Both the position numbers and the translations under genes were made by a program. Shown here piece by piece: positions 9,476 through 17,283 of a stretch of DNA of 41,773 bases (position 1 is the first letter of the stretch; every line of letters starts with the position of its first letter). This stretch comes from Candidatus Nomurabacteria bacterium (GTDB taxonomy: Bacteria > Patescibacteriota > Minisyncoccia > Phycocordibacterales > UBA9973), in assembly GCA_943359365.1 (NCBI GenBank), contig CALRHG010000003.1:1-41773 (forward strand). Reading direction: 5' to 3'. Under the pieces are notes generated by a model. The model was not told the origin of the DNA and did no database searches. It saw only the letters and a program-made list of their open reading frames with translations.

Positions 9476-9515
9476 GTAAAAAGAAGAAAACCAGCCCTTG
9501 GAAGGCTGGTTTTCT
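9476..9515 (-). terminator. attenuator terminator hairpin
   Basis: On minus, AGAAAACCAGCC (9515-9504) pairs with GGCTGGTTTTCT (9496-9485) over 12 bases with a seven-base loop, followed by TCTTTTT. The stem is nearly symmetric, so it could also work on plus. It sits between the first and second leader peptides and before the 107-residue gene. Confidence 0.75.
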
Positions 9516-9577
9516 TTGTAAGTGTTTGTTTTAAGTGTTTTTACAGCGAAATATCAGCCTTCAATTATTTGAGGCTG
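9501..9577 (-). promoter_or_regulatory. alternative (antiterminator) pairings of the first attenuator
   Basis: Segment 1 CAGCCTCAA (9577-9569) lies in the last codons of the first leader ORF and pairs with segment 2 TTGAAGGCTG (9564-9555). Segment 2 can instead pair perfectly through GAAGGCTG with CAGCCTTC (9508-9501), which is segment 3, part of the terminator's left arm. Segments 1:2 plus 3:4 give termination; 2:3 gives read-through. The leader stop codon lies between segments 1 and 2, as in the trp attenuator of enteric bacteria. Confidence 0.65.
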
Positions 9578-9621
9578 AGGAGGAGGGCTCCAGTATTAAT
9601 TTGCTGTGTTTTTTGCTTCAC
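9565..9621 (-). CDS. first leader peptide, 18 residues with a Leu(CUC) run
   Basis: GTG at 9621 to TAA at 9565, product MKQKTQQINTGALLLSLK. Codons 13-17 are CTC CTC CTC AGC CTC, four leucines of one codon type in five. The start lies six bases after an extended -10, exactly as at the larger leaderless genes of the window, which is the main reason to think it is translated. Stalling at the CUC codons would cover segment 1 of the attenuator. Confidence 0.6.
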   Translation of the reverse strand: MKQKTQQINTGALLLSLK

Positions 9622-9627
9622 GATTAG

Positions 9628-9655
9628 ATAATAGCATTTACCGAAAAATTGTAAA
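9628..9655 (-). promoter_or_regulatory. promoter of the attenuator-controlled unit
   Basis: TTTACA (9655-9650), 16-base spacer, TATTAT (9633-9628), with TGC directly before the -10. The predicted start of transcription is at or next to the GTG at 9621. Confidence 0.65.
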
Positions 9656-9738
9656 TACATAAATGTGGAAAACCATTCCTATCTAATTTTCTAGCATATG
9701 CGGAAATCTTAGATAAGCATTATTTATAGAAATAAAAT
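9656..9738. other. spacer downstream of pheT with an inverted repeat
   Basis: TATCTAA (9680-9686) and TTAGATA (9709-9715) form a 7-base inverted repeat round a 22-base loop. It has no clear T run, so its role as the pheT terminator is uncertain. Nothing coding is seen. Confidence 0.35.
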
Positions 9739-11520
9739 CTACCTCACCTGCCAACTTTTGGCTTTAATCTTTTCCGCAATTTTTTCCATAATTTTATTTA
9801 TTTCTTCGTCGGTCAGAGTTCTTTCGTACGACTGAAAAACTAATCTGAAAGCATAAGAAACTTTTCCGTCTTTCTTGAACTCATCAAAAAGCTCCGGACC
9901 TTTTATCACCATGTCACCCATGTTTTCTTTAATTATTTTTAGCACTTCAGTGCTTTTTACATTTTCTGGGACAAACACGGCAATATCTCGCGCGATGAAT
10001 GGGAAGAGGGACCACATCTTGAATTTAGCTTCTAGGTTCGAGCTTCTAGGTTCTAAGGGAAAATCTTTTGGCATATCCTTACAAAATTCTTCCAATTTTA
10101 TTTCTTTTATTTCTTTTTTATCTCCATAAGCAACATGCATTTCTTCCCCGCCTTTTTTAAATATAGTCCCAATCTCAAAAACTTTCACCTTGTCGATTCC
10201 TAAAAACGGAGCATTAAGTTGGTTTAATTTTATGCTTTCTTTTAGCCCGTCAGCCAGATTTGTTCTCAGAAATTTCTTATCCGAGGCGCTATTTTGCACT
10301 TCTACTTCACCCTTGTTAGCAAAAGCGTAGGTCATCACCTCCGAGTATCCTTCAGAAAGCAATTTATTTCTCGCCCAAGTTATTTTCGCGTAAGTCTCAT
10401 TTACCTTCGGCTTGAAATTTATTTTAGGAATATTTCCCTTCACTTTGTCATACCCGAGGATCCTGACCACTTCTTCCGCCATATCTTGTTCGGTAGCCAA
10501 ATCTAGGCGCATCGGCGGGACAATAATATCGAAAACTCCTTTTTTTAATACGTATTTAAATAAGTATCTTTTTAAAATATCTTCTATCTCTTTGTCGGAG
10601 ACTTTTAGTCCTAAAATATTTGAAATTCTATCCGTGGAAAAATAAAACTTACTCTCCTTTTGTTTATCTGGATATACATCTACGATATCTTCAAACTGAG
10701 CCTCGGGACACATTTCTAAAATGAGCGCAGAGAGTTCGCGCATTGCATACGGAATTAATTCCGGAGATAAATCATTCTCAAATCTTTTTCGTCCTTCGGT
10801 AAACATATTGAGGGTCTGCCCCATTTTCCTGACGGATACTGGATTAAAATTATCAATCTGTAAAATTATGTTCTTTGTATTATTATCCAATTCAGCCAAG
10901 GTTCCTCCCTTTACGCCGGTACCTATCGCATTCCCTTCCGCATCGTAAATAGCGACCATGCCTTTTTGCAACTCTTTTTGAGCTCCGCCCAGAAAAGAAA
11001 TTTTCTCGCCATCTGAAGTGTTTATATCAAGCTTGAGTCCTTTGACTTTGTCCATGTCAAAAACATGGCTTGGCTGGCCGCAATCAAACATAACTATATT
11101 GGTAGCATCCACGATGTTATTTATGCTCCTTTGTCCGATTGATTCTAAATGTTGAACTACCCAGTCCGGAGACGGACCAACTTTTATATTCCGAACAATC
11201 CTGGCAGCATCTCTGCGGCATTTCTCCGTGTTAATTTCAACTTTTAATTTTGTCGGCCCTGATTCCGAAATTTTGTATTTCGGAGTAGGATCTACATATT
11301 TTATATTGAGCAACGAAGAAATTTCGCGAGCCATGCCTTGATGGCTGAGCAGATCATGCGCGCGGTTCGGCAATATTTTTACGTCAAGAATAAAATCGCC
11401 GTCCGGCAATTTTTCAACGGTCTCCACTTCCGCCAAGTGATATGTCAAAATATCAGCTATCTCTTCCGCCTTTGGCGCATCGGGCACATACCATTTAAGC
11501 CAATTGTAAGAAATTTTCAT
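9739..11520 (-). CDS. pheT: phenylalanine-tRNA ligase beta subunit, shortened
   Basis: Beta subunit of the alpha2-beta2 PheRS. At 593 residues it is about 200 short of the usual 790-800. The protein starts MKISYNWLKWYV (domain B1) and passes directly to DVKILPNRAHDLLSHQGMAR, so the OB-fold tRNA-binding insertion of B1/B2 is absent. The B3/B4 editing-region landmark INNIVDATNIVMFDCGQPSH is present, followed by the B5 DNA-binding-like domain (PPMRLDLATEQDMAEEVVRI), the core, and a C-terminal FDX-ACB domain (FPFIARDIAVFV to AFRLVFQSYERTLTDEEI). It follows pheS by eight bases, so they form one operon with trhO upstream. The linker near PRSSNLEA carries a short tandem repeat at the DNA level. Confidence 0.93.
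   Translation of the reverse strand: MKISYNWLKWYVPDAPKAEEIADILTYHLAEVETVEKLPDGDFILDVKILPNRAHDLLSHQGMAREISSLLNIKYVDPTPKYKISESGPTKLKVEINTEKCRRDAARIVRNIKVGPSPDWVVQHLESIGQRSINNIVDATNIVMFDCGQPSHVFDMDKVKGLKLDINTSDGEKISFLGGAQKELQKGMVAIYDAEGNAIGTGVKGGTLAELDNNTKNIILQIDNFNPVSVRKMGQTLNMFTEGRKRFENDLSPELIPYAMRELSALILEMCPEAQFEDIVDVYPDKQKESKFYFSTDRISNILGLKVSDKEIEDILKRYLFKYVLKKGVFDIIVPPMRLDLATEQDMAEEVVRILGYDKVKGNIPKINFKPKVNETYAKITWARNKLLSEGYSEVMTYAFANKGEVEVQNSASDKKFLRTNLADGLKESIKLNQLNAPFLGIDKVKVFEIGTIFKKGGEEMHVAYGDKKEIKEIKLEEFCKDMPKDFPLEPRSSNLEAKFKMWSLFPFIARDIAVFVPENVKSTEVLKIIKENMGDMVIKGPELFDEFKKDGKVSYAFRLVFQSYERTLTDEEINKIMEKIAEKIKAKSWQVR
10027..10054 (-). repeat. 14-base tandem repeat within pheT
   Basis: AGCTTCTAGGTTCG at 10027-10040 is followed at once by AGCTTCTAGGTTCT at 10041-10054. 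It lies in the linker just before the FDX-ACB domain and codes for the LEPRSSNLEA stretch. It looks like a local duplication or an inserted simple repeat. Confidence 0.6.
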
Positions 11521-11528
11521 ACAGAATT

Positions 11529-12251
11529 TTAATTTGAAACCTGGTTAAGCCGCAAATCGCCCTGATAAAAAAGCCGGACGTCGGGAATGCCCCACTTGAC
11601 CATAGCAATACGATCCAGTCCGCCGCCGAAACAAAAACCTTGCACTTTTACGGGGTCTAAACCCATACCGCGAATAACTTCCGGATTAGTCATTCCCCCG
11701 CCCATCATCTCCAGCCACTTACCTTTGAATTTAGCGAATACTTCTATTGATGGCTCGGTAAAAGGAAAAAAGCTCGGGCGAAACTCGATTTCTATGTCGT
11801 CTCCGAGCATTTTTTTATAGAAATTAGTAAGTATGCCTTTCATGTTGGCGAGGTTTACTCCGTCCTCTATCGTACCCAGCATAGAACCGTCTATCTGAAA
11901 AAATTGCATTTCATGGGTAGCGTCAGTCGCTTCGTTGCGGAAAACTTTACCGACAGAAATAAAAGCCGAAGGCATTCTGCCCGCCTTGGCTGCTTGTTCT
12001 GTCGCCCAAGCTGTCACGCCGGTTGTGTGTGTTCTTAAAACTTTCCCCCGCTCCTCCTTAATCCAAAAAGTGTCTTGCATGTCTCTGGCTGGGTGATCTT
12101 TCGGCATATTTAATATGTCGAAGTTGTACCATTCGGACTCCAGCTCCGGTCCGAGCGCAATTTCAAAACCCATATCGGCAAAAGCTTTATAAGCCTCGTT
12201 TGCCAAGATAGAAAGCGGATGTTCGGTAGCTTGTTTTTTCTCTTTTTCCAT
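11529..12251 (-). CDS. pheS: phenylalanine-tRNA ligase alpha subunit, minimal
   Basis: Catalytic alpha subunit. 240 residues against the usual 330-350: the N-terminal coiled coil that grips tRNA-Phe is missing and the protein starts near the catalytic core (HPLSILANEAYKAFADMGFE). Class II motifs: HPARDMQDTFWI, motif 2 SVGKVFRNEATDATHEMQFF, and motif 3 GGGLDRIAMVKWGIPDVRLF. The residues GMGLDPVKVQGFCFG complete the active site. Together with the shortened PheT this implies a PheRS that recognises its tRNA with fewer contacts. It starts five bases after the trhO stop. Confidence 0.93.
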   Translation of the reverse strand: MEKEKKQATEHPLSILANEAYKAFADMGFEIALGPELESEWYNFDILNMPKDHPARDMQDTFWIKEERGKVLRTHTTGVTAWATEQAAKAGRMPSAFISVGKVFRNEATDATHEMQFFQIDGSMLGTIEDGVNLANMKGILTNFYKKMLGDDIEIEFRPSFFPFTEPSIEVFAKFKGKWLEMMGGGMTNPEVIRGMGLDPVKVQGFCFGGGLDRIAMVKWGIPDVRLFYQGDLRLNQVSN

Positions 12252-12256
12252 GTTTT

Positions 12257-13195
12257 TTATTGTACCAAATCCGCTTCGACTGGGCTAATCTTGCGTCCGT
12301 GGCGAGAAAACACACATCCGTTTGGACAAAAAGCTTTGCCTTCATTCTTTTGCAGACATTCAACGCAGGCGATAAAGTGCCTGTGACAAACTGGGTTTGC
12401 GCAATTTACATAATTTTCCGATTGCTCTTTGCAGGCATCACACATGCCGACTATTTTGTGTTTTGCATCATCGGTATAAAAGCCCATAGTCACTCGCCCG
12501 TCAAAAACATAAAGCTTGCCTTTGAAATCCTCATTAGGATATTTTTCCATGTAACTCACTATGCCTCCGTCAAGCTGATACACATCTGTAAACCCTTGTG
12601 TAACCAAAAATCCGGAAGCTTTTTCGCAGCGCACCCCGCCGGTGCAAACCGTTAGCACCGTTTTATTTTTCAAATGCTTGATCTGTTCCACCACTTTCGG
12701 CAAATCGCGAAAATTTTCAATCGGCGGCAAGATGGAATTCTCAAAATGCCCTACTTTGTGCTCGTAAGCATTTCGCATGTCGACAATATAAAATTCTCGT
12801 TTATTTTTTATCCATTCATGAAGTTCTTCCGGCTTTAAATGTATCCCCGTAATCTCGTTCGGATTTATGTCGCAAGTGCCTAAATGTAAAGAAACTATTT
12901 CTTTGCGGACTTTCACTGAAAGTTTCGGAAAAGCATCGCCTGTGCCAGCGCTTAATTTAAAATGAATATTTTGAAATCTTCCATCTTTCTTGTTCTTCTG
13001 GAGCTCTTTAATATATTCTTGTATATTTTCTTTTGTGCCTTCATAAGTAGCATTTATGCCTTCAGTGGCAATTATACACCTGCCTCTCAAACCCAGCTTT
13101 TCGCAAGTTTCTCGCTCTCTCTTAGCCACCGCCTCCGGATCAGCAATATGAACATATTTATAGAAAAGAATAACCCTATATTCCATAGAGTTCAT
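12257..13195 (-). CDS. trhO: tRNA uridine(34) hydroxylase, rhodanese family
   Basis: TrhO/YceA-family protein of 312 residues. In E. coli and Bacillus the family carries out oxygen-dependent hydroxylation of U34 in tRNA, the first step to 5-methoxy- or 5-carboxymethoxy-uridine. Seen: N-terminal acylphosphatase-like domain (YRVILFYKYVHI to AGTGDAFPKLSVKVRKEIV), rhodanese domain with active-site loop VCTGGVRCEKASGFL, and a C-terminal cysteine-rich zinc-type region (MCDACKEQ, CANPVCHRHFIACVECL, CPNGC). The start overlaps the helicase stop (ATGA), and pheS follows, so tRNA modification and charging share an operon. Confidence 0.9.
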   Translation of the reverse strand: MNSMEYRVILFYKYVHIADPEAVAKRERETCEKLGLRGRCIIATEGINATYEGTKENIQEYIKELQKNKKDGRFQNIHFKLSAGTGDAFPKLSVKVRKEIVSLHLGTCDINPNEITGIHLKPEELHEWIKNKREFYIVDMRNAYEHKVGHFENSILPPIENFRDLPKVVEQIKHLKNKTVLTVCTGGVRCEKASGFLVTQGFTDVYQLDGGIVSYMEKYPNEDFKGKLYVFDGRVTMGFYTDDAKHKIVGMCDACKEQSENYVNCANPVCHRHFIACVECLQKNEGKAFCPNGCVFSRHGRKISPVEADLVQ

Positions 13196-16050
13196 CTTAT
13201 ATATATTTTAGACATTTCGCAATACTCACACTCAGTATTTTTGCCGTACGAATTGTAATGGCAAACGCGCGCTACCCATTCGCCGGACTTTACTAATTTG
13301 TCGTAATCTTCTATGTCCTTAATCAGAAGTTCGATTTCTTCGGGAGTCACGGCATGCCTATATATACTCTCTTTCGGATTTTTAGCTTCCAGAAATTCCA
13401 GCCTGCTTTCGGCAACTTTTACATTGTTCCATTTGGGCGTGCCTTGCAGTAGGTAGGTATACATTGCGAGCTGACGAGCCAAGCCGGAAAGCCGGCCTTC
13501 TTCGTCTCTTTTATTTACCTCGCTTTTTTTCTTCGGACTGCCGGTCTTGAAATCTGTGACCCTAACTTCTTTTCCACTCAATTTTTCTATAAGGTCAATC
13601 CGACCGTAAATTTTCAAGTGCGGAAAGCGCTTGTCGGCAAAAGATACCGGTTGTTCATTTTCACGATTCGTTAATATATCGGAGAGACGGCTTTTTGCCC
13701 AAGCAGAAACTATCCGAGCCACTTCTTTGTCTTCCGGCAATACCTCTTTATTTTGTTTTAAAATCTGATCAATGGCTTTATGCACTTTGTCCCCGAAAAT
13801 CAGACTCTCGCTCGGCGCTTCCGGAATCTGCAATAGACTGCGGAAATACCATTTCCAAGAACATTCGTAAAAATTATTCAGGAGCGACATGGATACATTT
13901 CTTGTTGTATATTTTGCTCTTGCCAACTTTGTCACTTCTGACAAATCATTATTTTTTGCGACAGCTTTTTCAGAAATTTCAGCCTTTTTCTTTTCAAAAA
14001 CTTCAGCAGGCAGCTCCGAGATTATTTTCGCCAATTCCAACTCCGTGCCTTTATGCGACGCGGTCGAATACGAAAGAGTGCAAAATCTTTTGGCTCGGGT
14101 TATGGCTACGTAAAGTTTTCTTTTAATAGCATCTATATCCCGCTCTTCCACCCGCTCCGCAATATTCTCCGGTAGTGCAAAGCCGAACTTTTTGCCGCCG
14201 CCAAGAGACTTTTCATCCATGTGAGCTATCCAAACGAAATCAAACTCAAGCCCCTTTGAACCGTGCAAAGTCAACACCTTTATGCCATCTTTGGGCTTTG
14301 CCACGATCGGTATAAATTCGTTAAAAGAAGCCAGTTTTTCGAGATACACAGTAAATTCATCGAGTGTGAGACTCGGATTTTTTTCTAGCTCTTTATCCAA
14401 AAGTCCGATAATAGTGTCTAAAATTTCTTGTCCAGAAACAAGAGTATAGGCAAGTTTGTTTCCTTCTTCTAGAAAAAGCTCTGCGCCGATAGTTTGGAGT
14501 AATGTTTTTATATCCTCTTTTTCAAAATCTTTTTTCCATTTTGCAAGTTTCGCCGCCCACTTGTCTACCCCAGCCGCATCAGGCAAAAGTTTGGCCGGTC
14601 TGTTTAGAAATTTGTCCAAAGAAAAATCCCGCATGTATTCGCCCGCAATAAACTTGGACGCTTCCATTGGTTCAGTTCCTGAAGTTTCGTCGAAGAAAGA
14701 TAAAGCCAAAGAAACAGAATCACCGTTACTAATTATTTTTAAAACTCGCAAATATGCATACGCCTCGTCTTGATCAAAAAGACTCAAGGATTCAACTACA
14801 CCAGTCGAAAGCCCCGCTTTATGCAGTATACCGATAGCGCGGCGTACTTGTGCATTTTTGGGCAGTAATATGGCGCACTCATTTGCCTTCACGTTTTTTT
14901 CAATTTTCTCTTTAATATCGAGAGCAGCCGCGATGATTTCCTCTTCAGGATTATTTGCTTCAACCAGTTTTATCGAGTGGAACTCTTTGCTGTTGCTCTC
15001 TAGCTTTTGATCTGACATTACGCTCTGGAGAATCTGGTGCGAAGCGTCTAAAATAATTTGAGTAGAGCGATAATTATCCACGAGAGTGATGAGCTTCGCG
15101 CCTTTAAATGTCTTTTGAAAATTTTTAAAATATTCGATGCTCGCCCCGCTAAATCCGTAAATAAGCTGACGGTCGTCCCCCACCACGAAAATATCCGGCT
15201 TCTCGAGCGAAGACCAGACTTTGGTTAAAAATTCATTCTGCACCCGCGAAGAATCCTGGTGTTCGTCCACCAAGACATACAGATACCGTTCGCGGATTTG
15301 CGCTAGCGTTTCTTCTGAAGTTTCTATTAGCTTAACCAGCGCCTCGAGCACATCGTCATAATCGAGAAGATTTTTTTCTTTTTTAGATTTTTCATAAAGC
15401 TCGATAAATTTTACTACCTCTTGGCTGCGCTCCAGACTTTCAATTTCTTTTTGAGTTTCTTTTTTCATTTCGCCCTTCGAAACGCCCTTGGTAGAAATAC
15501 TAGCTTCGTCCCGCTCTAAAAATCTTATTTCTTTTTCCACTGCAGAGCCAAAATCTTTAGCTGTAATTCTCTCCCGTTTTAAAAGAGAAATGAGGGATTT
15601 CAAGTCTTCGAAATATCGCATGCTGTCGCTCCTCGGCCGCAGATACTGCCAGTCATTGCTATTTAAAATTTCATCAAACAATATCGCTCGGTCTAAAGAC
15701 TCCAAAAGTTTCGGAGCTTTTTTTAATCCGAGGTGCTTATAATTTTCTTCGATTACTTTCATGCCAAAACTATGAAAAGTAAAAACATTCACAGAATTTC
15801 CGGCCTCGCCGATATATCGCACGAGGCGTTCTTTCATGGCGCCCGCCGCCGCGTTGGTAAAAGTGAGGCACAAAATACCGTCCGGCTTGATGTCGGTTTT
15901 CTTAAGTATGTTCCCAATCCGCAACGCCAAAATCTGCGTCTTGCCCGTGCCCGGCCCCGCAACGACCATCACCGGCCCGTCAATAGAATCCACCGCGTCC
16001 TTTTGGGCTTTATTCAGCTTTTTGTATTCTTGATCAAAAACAGAACTCAT
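13192..16050 (-). CDS. UvrD-family helicase with C-terminal Fe-S PD-(D/E)XK nuclease
   Basis: A 952-residue superfamily 1A helicase. Walker A AGPGTGKT (31-38), motif II VDEHQDSS, motif III VGDDRQLIYGFSGAS, motif V/VI regions LTLHGSKGLEFDFVWI and KRKLYVAITRAKRF. The last 230 residues are a RecB/Cas4-like nuclease: GRIDLIEK, VTDFKTGSPKKK and QLAMYTYLL are the core motifs. A cysteine in FYECSWKWYF before the core and C930, C941 and C944 after it form the four-cysteine pattern of the 4Fe-4S cluster in AddB, Cas4 and AdnB nucleases. Length and order suit a one-chain helicase-nuclease for break resection, or for processing DNA taken up through the pilus (inference). It overlaps truB and trhO by four bases each. 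Confidence 0.9.
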   Translation of the reverse strand: MSSVFDQEYKKLNKAQKDAVDSIDGPVMVVAGPGTGKTQILALRIGNILKKTDIKPDGILCLTFTNAAAGAMKERLVRYIGEAGNSVNVFTFHSFGMKVIEENYKHLGLKKAPKLLESLDRAILFDEILNSNDWQYLRPRSDSMRYFEDLKSLISLLKRERITAKDFGSAVEKEIRFLERDEASISTKGVSKGEMKKETQKEIESLERSQEVVKFIELYEKSKKEKNLLDYDDVLEALVKLIETSEETLAQIRERYLYVLVDEHQDSSRVQNEFLTKVWSSLEKPDIFVVGDDRQLIYGFSGASIEYFKNFQKTFKGAKLITLVDNYRSTQIILDASHQILQSVMSDQKLESNSKEFHSIKLVEANNPEEEIIAAALDIKEKIEKNVKANECAILLPKNAQVRRAIGILHKAGLSTGVVESLSLFDQDEAYAYLRVLKIISNGDSVSLALSFFDETSGTEPMEASKFIAGEYMRDFSLDKFLNRPAKLLPDAAGVDKWAAKLAKWKKDFEKEDIKTLLQTIGAELFLEEGNKLAYTLVSGQEILDTIIGLLDKELEKNPSLTLDEFTVYLEKLASFNEFIPIVAKPKDGIKVLTLHGSKGLEFDFVWIAHMDEKSLGGGKKFGFALPENIAERVEERDIDAIKRKLYVAITRAKRFCTLSYSTASHKGTELELAKIISELPAEVFEKKKAEISEKAVAKNNDLSEVTKLARAKYTTRNVSMSLLNNFYECSWKWYFRSLLQIPEAPSESLIFGDKVHKAIDQILKQNKEVLPEDKEVARIVSAWAKSRLSDILTNRENEQPVSFADKRFPHLKIYGRIDLIEKLSGKEVRVTDFKTGSPKKKSEVNKRDEEGRLSGLARQLAMYTYLLQGTPKWNNVKVAESRLEFLEAKNPKESIYRHAVTPEEIELLIKDIEDYDKLVKSGEWVARVCHYNSYGKNTECEYCEMSKIYIR

Positions 16051-16817
16051 TTTTCTATTCTACTCCATTTGCCAATTTTTGTCCTTTTGATAGAAAGCGC
16101 CAGAGCCGGAACCCCTATTTTTTCTCCGAGCGAGTCTGCTATCGCCCTCACATATGTCCCACTGCCGCATTTTATATGGAAATCCGCTACAAAAAATCCT
16201 CTGTTCAACCCTGAGTGTTGAACACTGAGATTCTTGCGCCAAATTTTTAGAATTTCTTTTTGGCGGAAATCTCCTTTGACTTTGGCGATTCTGCGCTCGA
16301 TATTTTCTAAAAGTTTTTTTCTGCTTATCTTTTCTATTCCAAAAAATTTTAAACTTTTCACATTTACTTCATGCTCTGGGTTTTTCACTTTCTTCCCCGC
16401 CCGAGCATAACTAAAAAGCGGCTTGCCGTCGACAGTTTTCGAAGAATACATAGGGTAGCTTTGCATAAATTTACCCGTAAAAAATTTCAGGTTCTTTTTT
16501 ATTTTTTGCTCCAGCTCTGACATTCCGACATTCTCAAGAATGTAGGAATGTTGTACTTTGCCTAAAATATCGTACGTGTCTGTGGAAAAACCGAACAGTA
16601 TGCTGAATTTGTATTCTTTGGAAAGTTTTAAATATTTTTCTTTTTCGTGAACCGCATCGCCAGCGAGCACCAACAAGAGCCCAGAGGCTAAGGGGTCAAG
16701 CCTACCCGCATATGTCATCTTCGCATCTTTATACTCTTTATTCTTTTTGCGAAAACTCTCCAGCGCCTCGAGCGGAGTCTCCCCTTCTTTTTTGTTTAGC
16801 AGTAAGATTTTTTTCAC
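16047..16817 (-). CDS. truB: tRNA pseudouridine(55) synthase
   Basis: Makes pseudouridine 55 in the T loop of tRNAs. Motifs: LLLNKKEGETPLEALESF at the start, the catalytic aspartate in YAGRLDPLASGLLLVLAG, the Tyr segment KEYKFSILFGFSTDTYD, and CGSGTYVRAIADSLG. The GTG at 16817 is chosen because the family start falls there and it overlaps the doxX stop by one base (TAGTG); the longer open frame upstream is only the shadow of doxX. The C-terminal PUA domain is absent or very short. Two insertions, at VQHSYILENVG and SVQHSGLNRG, are encoded by DNA inverted repeats. Confidence 0.9.
   Translation of the reverse strand: MKKILLLNKKEGETPLEALESFRKKNKEYKDAKMTYAGRLDPLASGLLLVLAGDAVHEKEKYLKLSKEYKFSILFGFSTDTYDILGKVQHSYILENVGMSELEQKIKKNLKFFTGKFMQSYPMYSSKTVDGKPLFSYARAGKKVKNPEHEVNVKSLKFFGIEKISRKKLLENIERRIAKVKGDFRQKEILKIWRKNLSVQHSGLNRGFFVADFHIKCGSGTYVRAIADSLGEKIGVPALALSIKRTKIGKWSRIEK
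16202..16224. repeat. in-frame inverted repeat in truB (a)
   Basis: TGTTCAAC (16202-16209) and GTTGAACA (16217-16224) are perfect inverted arms round a seven-base loop. The DNA codes for part of SVQHSGLNRG, a stretch lying just before the conserved CGSGTYVRA strand. Confidence 0.6.
16520..16551. repeat. in-frame inverted repeat in truB (b)
   Basis: ACATTCCGACATTCT (16520-16534) and AGAATGTAGGAATGT (16537-16551) are 15-base arms with one mismatch and a two-base loop. It codes for VQHSYILENVGM, in a region of variable length between the catalytic core and the substrate-binding helices. Confidence 0.7.
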
Positions 16818-17260
16818 TAAGATTTTTGAAGCGGATGCAAATGCGCTGCGATAGCTACAGCTGTAGCAATAATGACAAGATTTTTTATAATGTACTGCCC
16901 TTCTAAAGTGGGCACTAGAAAACCACTCCATGTAACTTCCGGCAAAAGAAACAGCGGCATAAATGTAGTAATCATGTGTAAAAAAAGCAGAGGAATCACA
17001 ACACGCACTAGATTCGGAAAAATAAAAAGTATTCCGATCAAGCATTCAAACAAACCGAAAAGAATGATAAAGGTATCGAAAGACATAAAGCCGATAGTTT
17101 GCTCAAAAAGACTTTGCACTAGAGAATTCGCGGGAGATAAACCGATAACTTTCAAAATTCCAAACCAAAAGAAGATAACAAAAAGCCCAAATCGCGCGAC
17201 CGGCATCGAAATCCGCCTGAAAAAATGTATAAGTTTGATGTCTATGTTTCTGATTTGCAT
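16817..17260 (-). CDS. DoxX/DUF417-like membrane protein
   Basis: A 147-residue integral membrane protein with about four hydrophobic segments: FGLFVIFFWFGILKVIGL, FIILFGLFECLIGILFIF, VVIPLLFLHMITTFMPLFLL and IIKNLVIIATAVAIAA. The FFWFGILK start, GLFECLIGILFIFPNLVR centre and LEGQYIIKNLVII end fit the DoxX superfamily, nearest the DUF417/YkgB branch. Members are linked to redox or hypochlorite response elsewhere; the role here is unknown. ATG 17260 is chosen because the longer frame upstream runs into tRNA-Ser, and an extended -10 lies six bases before it. Confidence 0.75.
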   Translation of the reverse strand: MQIRNIDIKLIHFFRRISMPVARFGLFVIFFWFGILKVIGLSPANSLVQSLFEQTIGFMSFDTFIILFGLFECLIGILFIFPNLVRVVIPLLFLHMITTFMPLFLLPEVTWSGFLVPTLEGQYIIKNLVIIATAVAIAAHLHPLQKS

Positions 17261-17266
17261 AATCAC

Positions 17267-17275
17267 ATTGTAACA
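17267..17275 (-). promoter_or_regulatory. extended -10 (TGTTACAAT) of the doxX-truB-helicase operon
   Basis: TACAAT preceded by TGT on minus, six bases before the ATG at 17260; a leaderless start is predicted. It lies immediately downstream of the tRNA-Ser gene on the same strand. Confidence 0.55.
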
Positions 17276-17283
17276 AAAAAGGC

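Noticed and set aside
9484-9515. The symmetric hairpin as terminator of a plus-strand gene
   Set aside because: There is no plus-strand gene between 8.8 and 9.7 kb; the T-rich side that fits a transcript is on minus.
9401-9596. CCTCCTCC runs on the minus strand as an anti-Shine-Dalgarno small RNA
   Set aside because: The runs fall exactly on Leu codons of two leader ORFs, and the attenuator geometry explains the hairpins better. A small RNA by-product of termination remains possible.
15733-16221. A 162-codon plus-strand frame crossing the truB-helicase junction
   Set aside because: It is a shadow of two well-supported genes on the other strand.
16818-17045. The N-terminal extension of the truB reading frame
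   Set aside because: It is out-of-frame doxX sequence rich in Ser, Cys and Tyr. TruB homology begins at the GTG at 16817.
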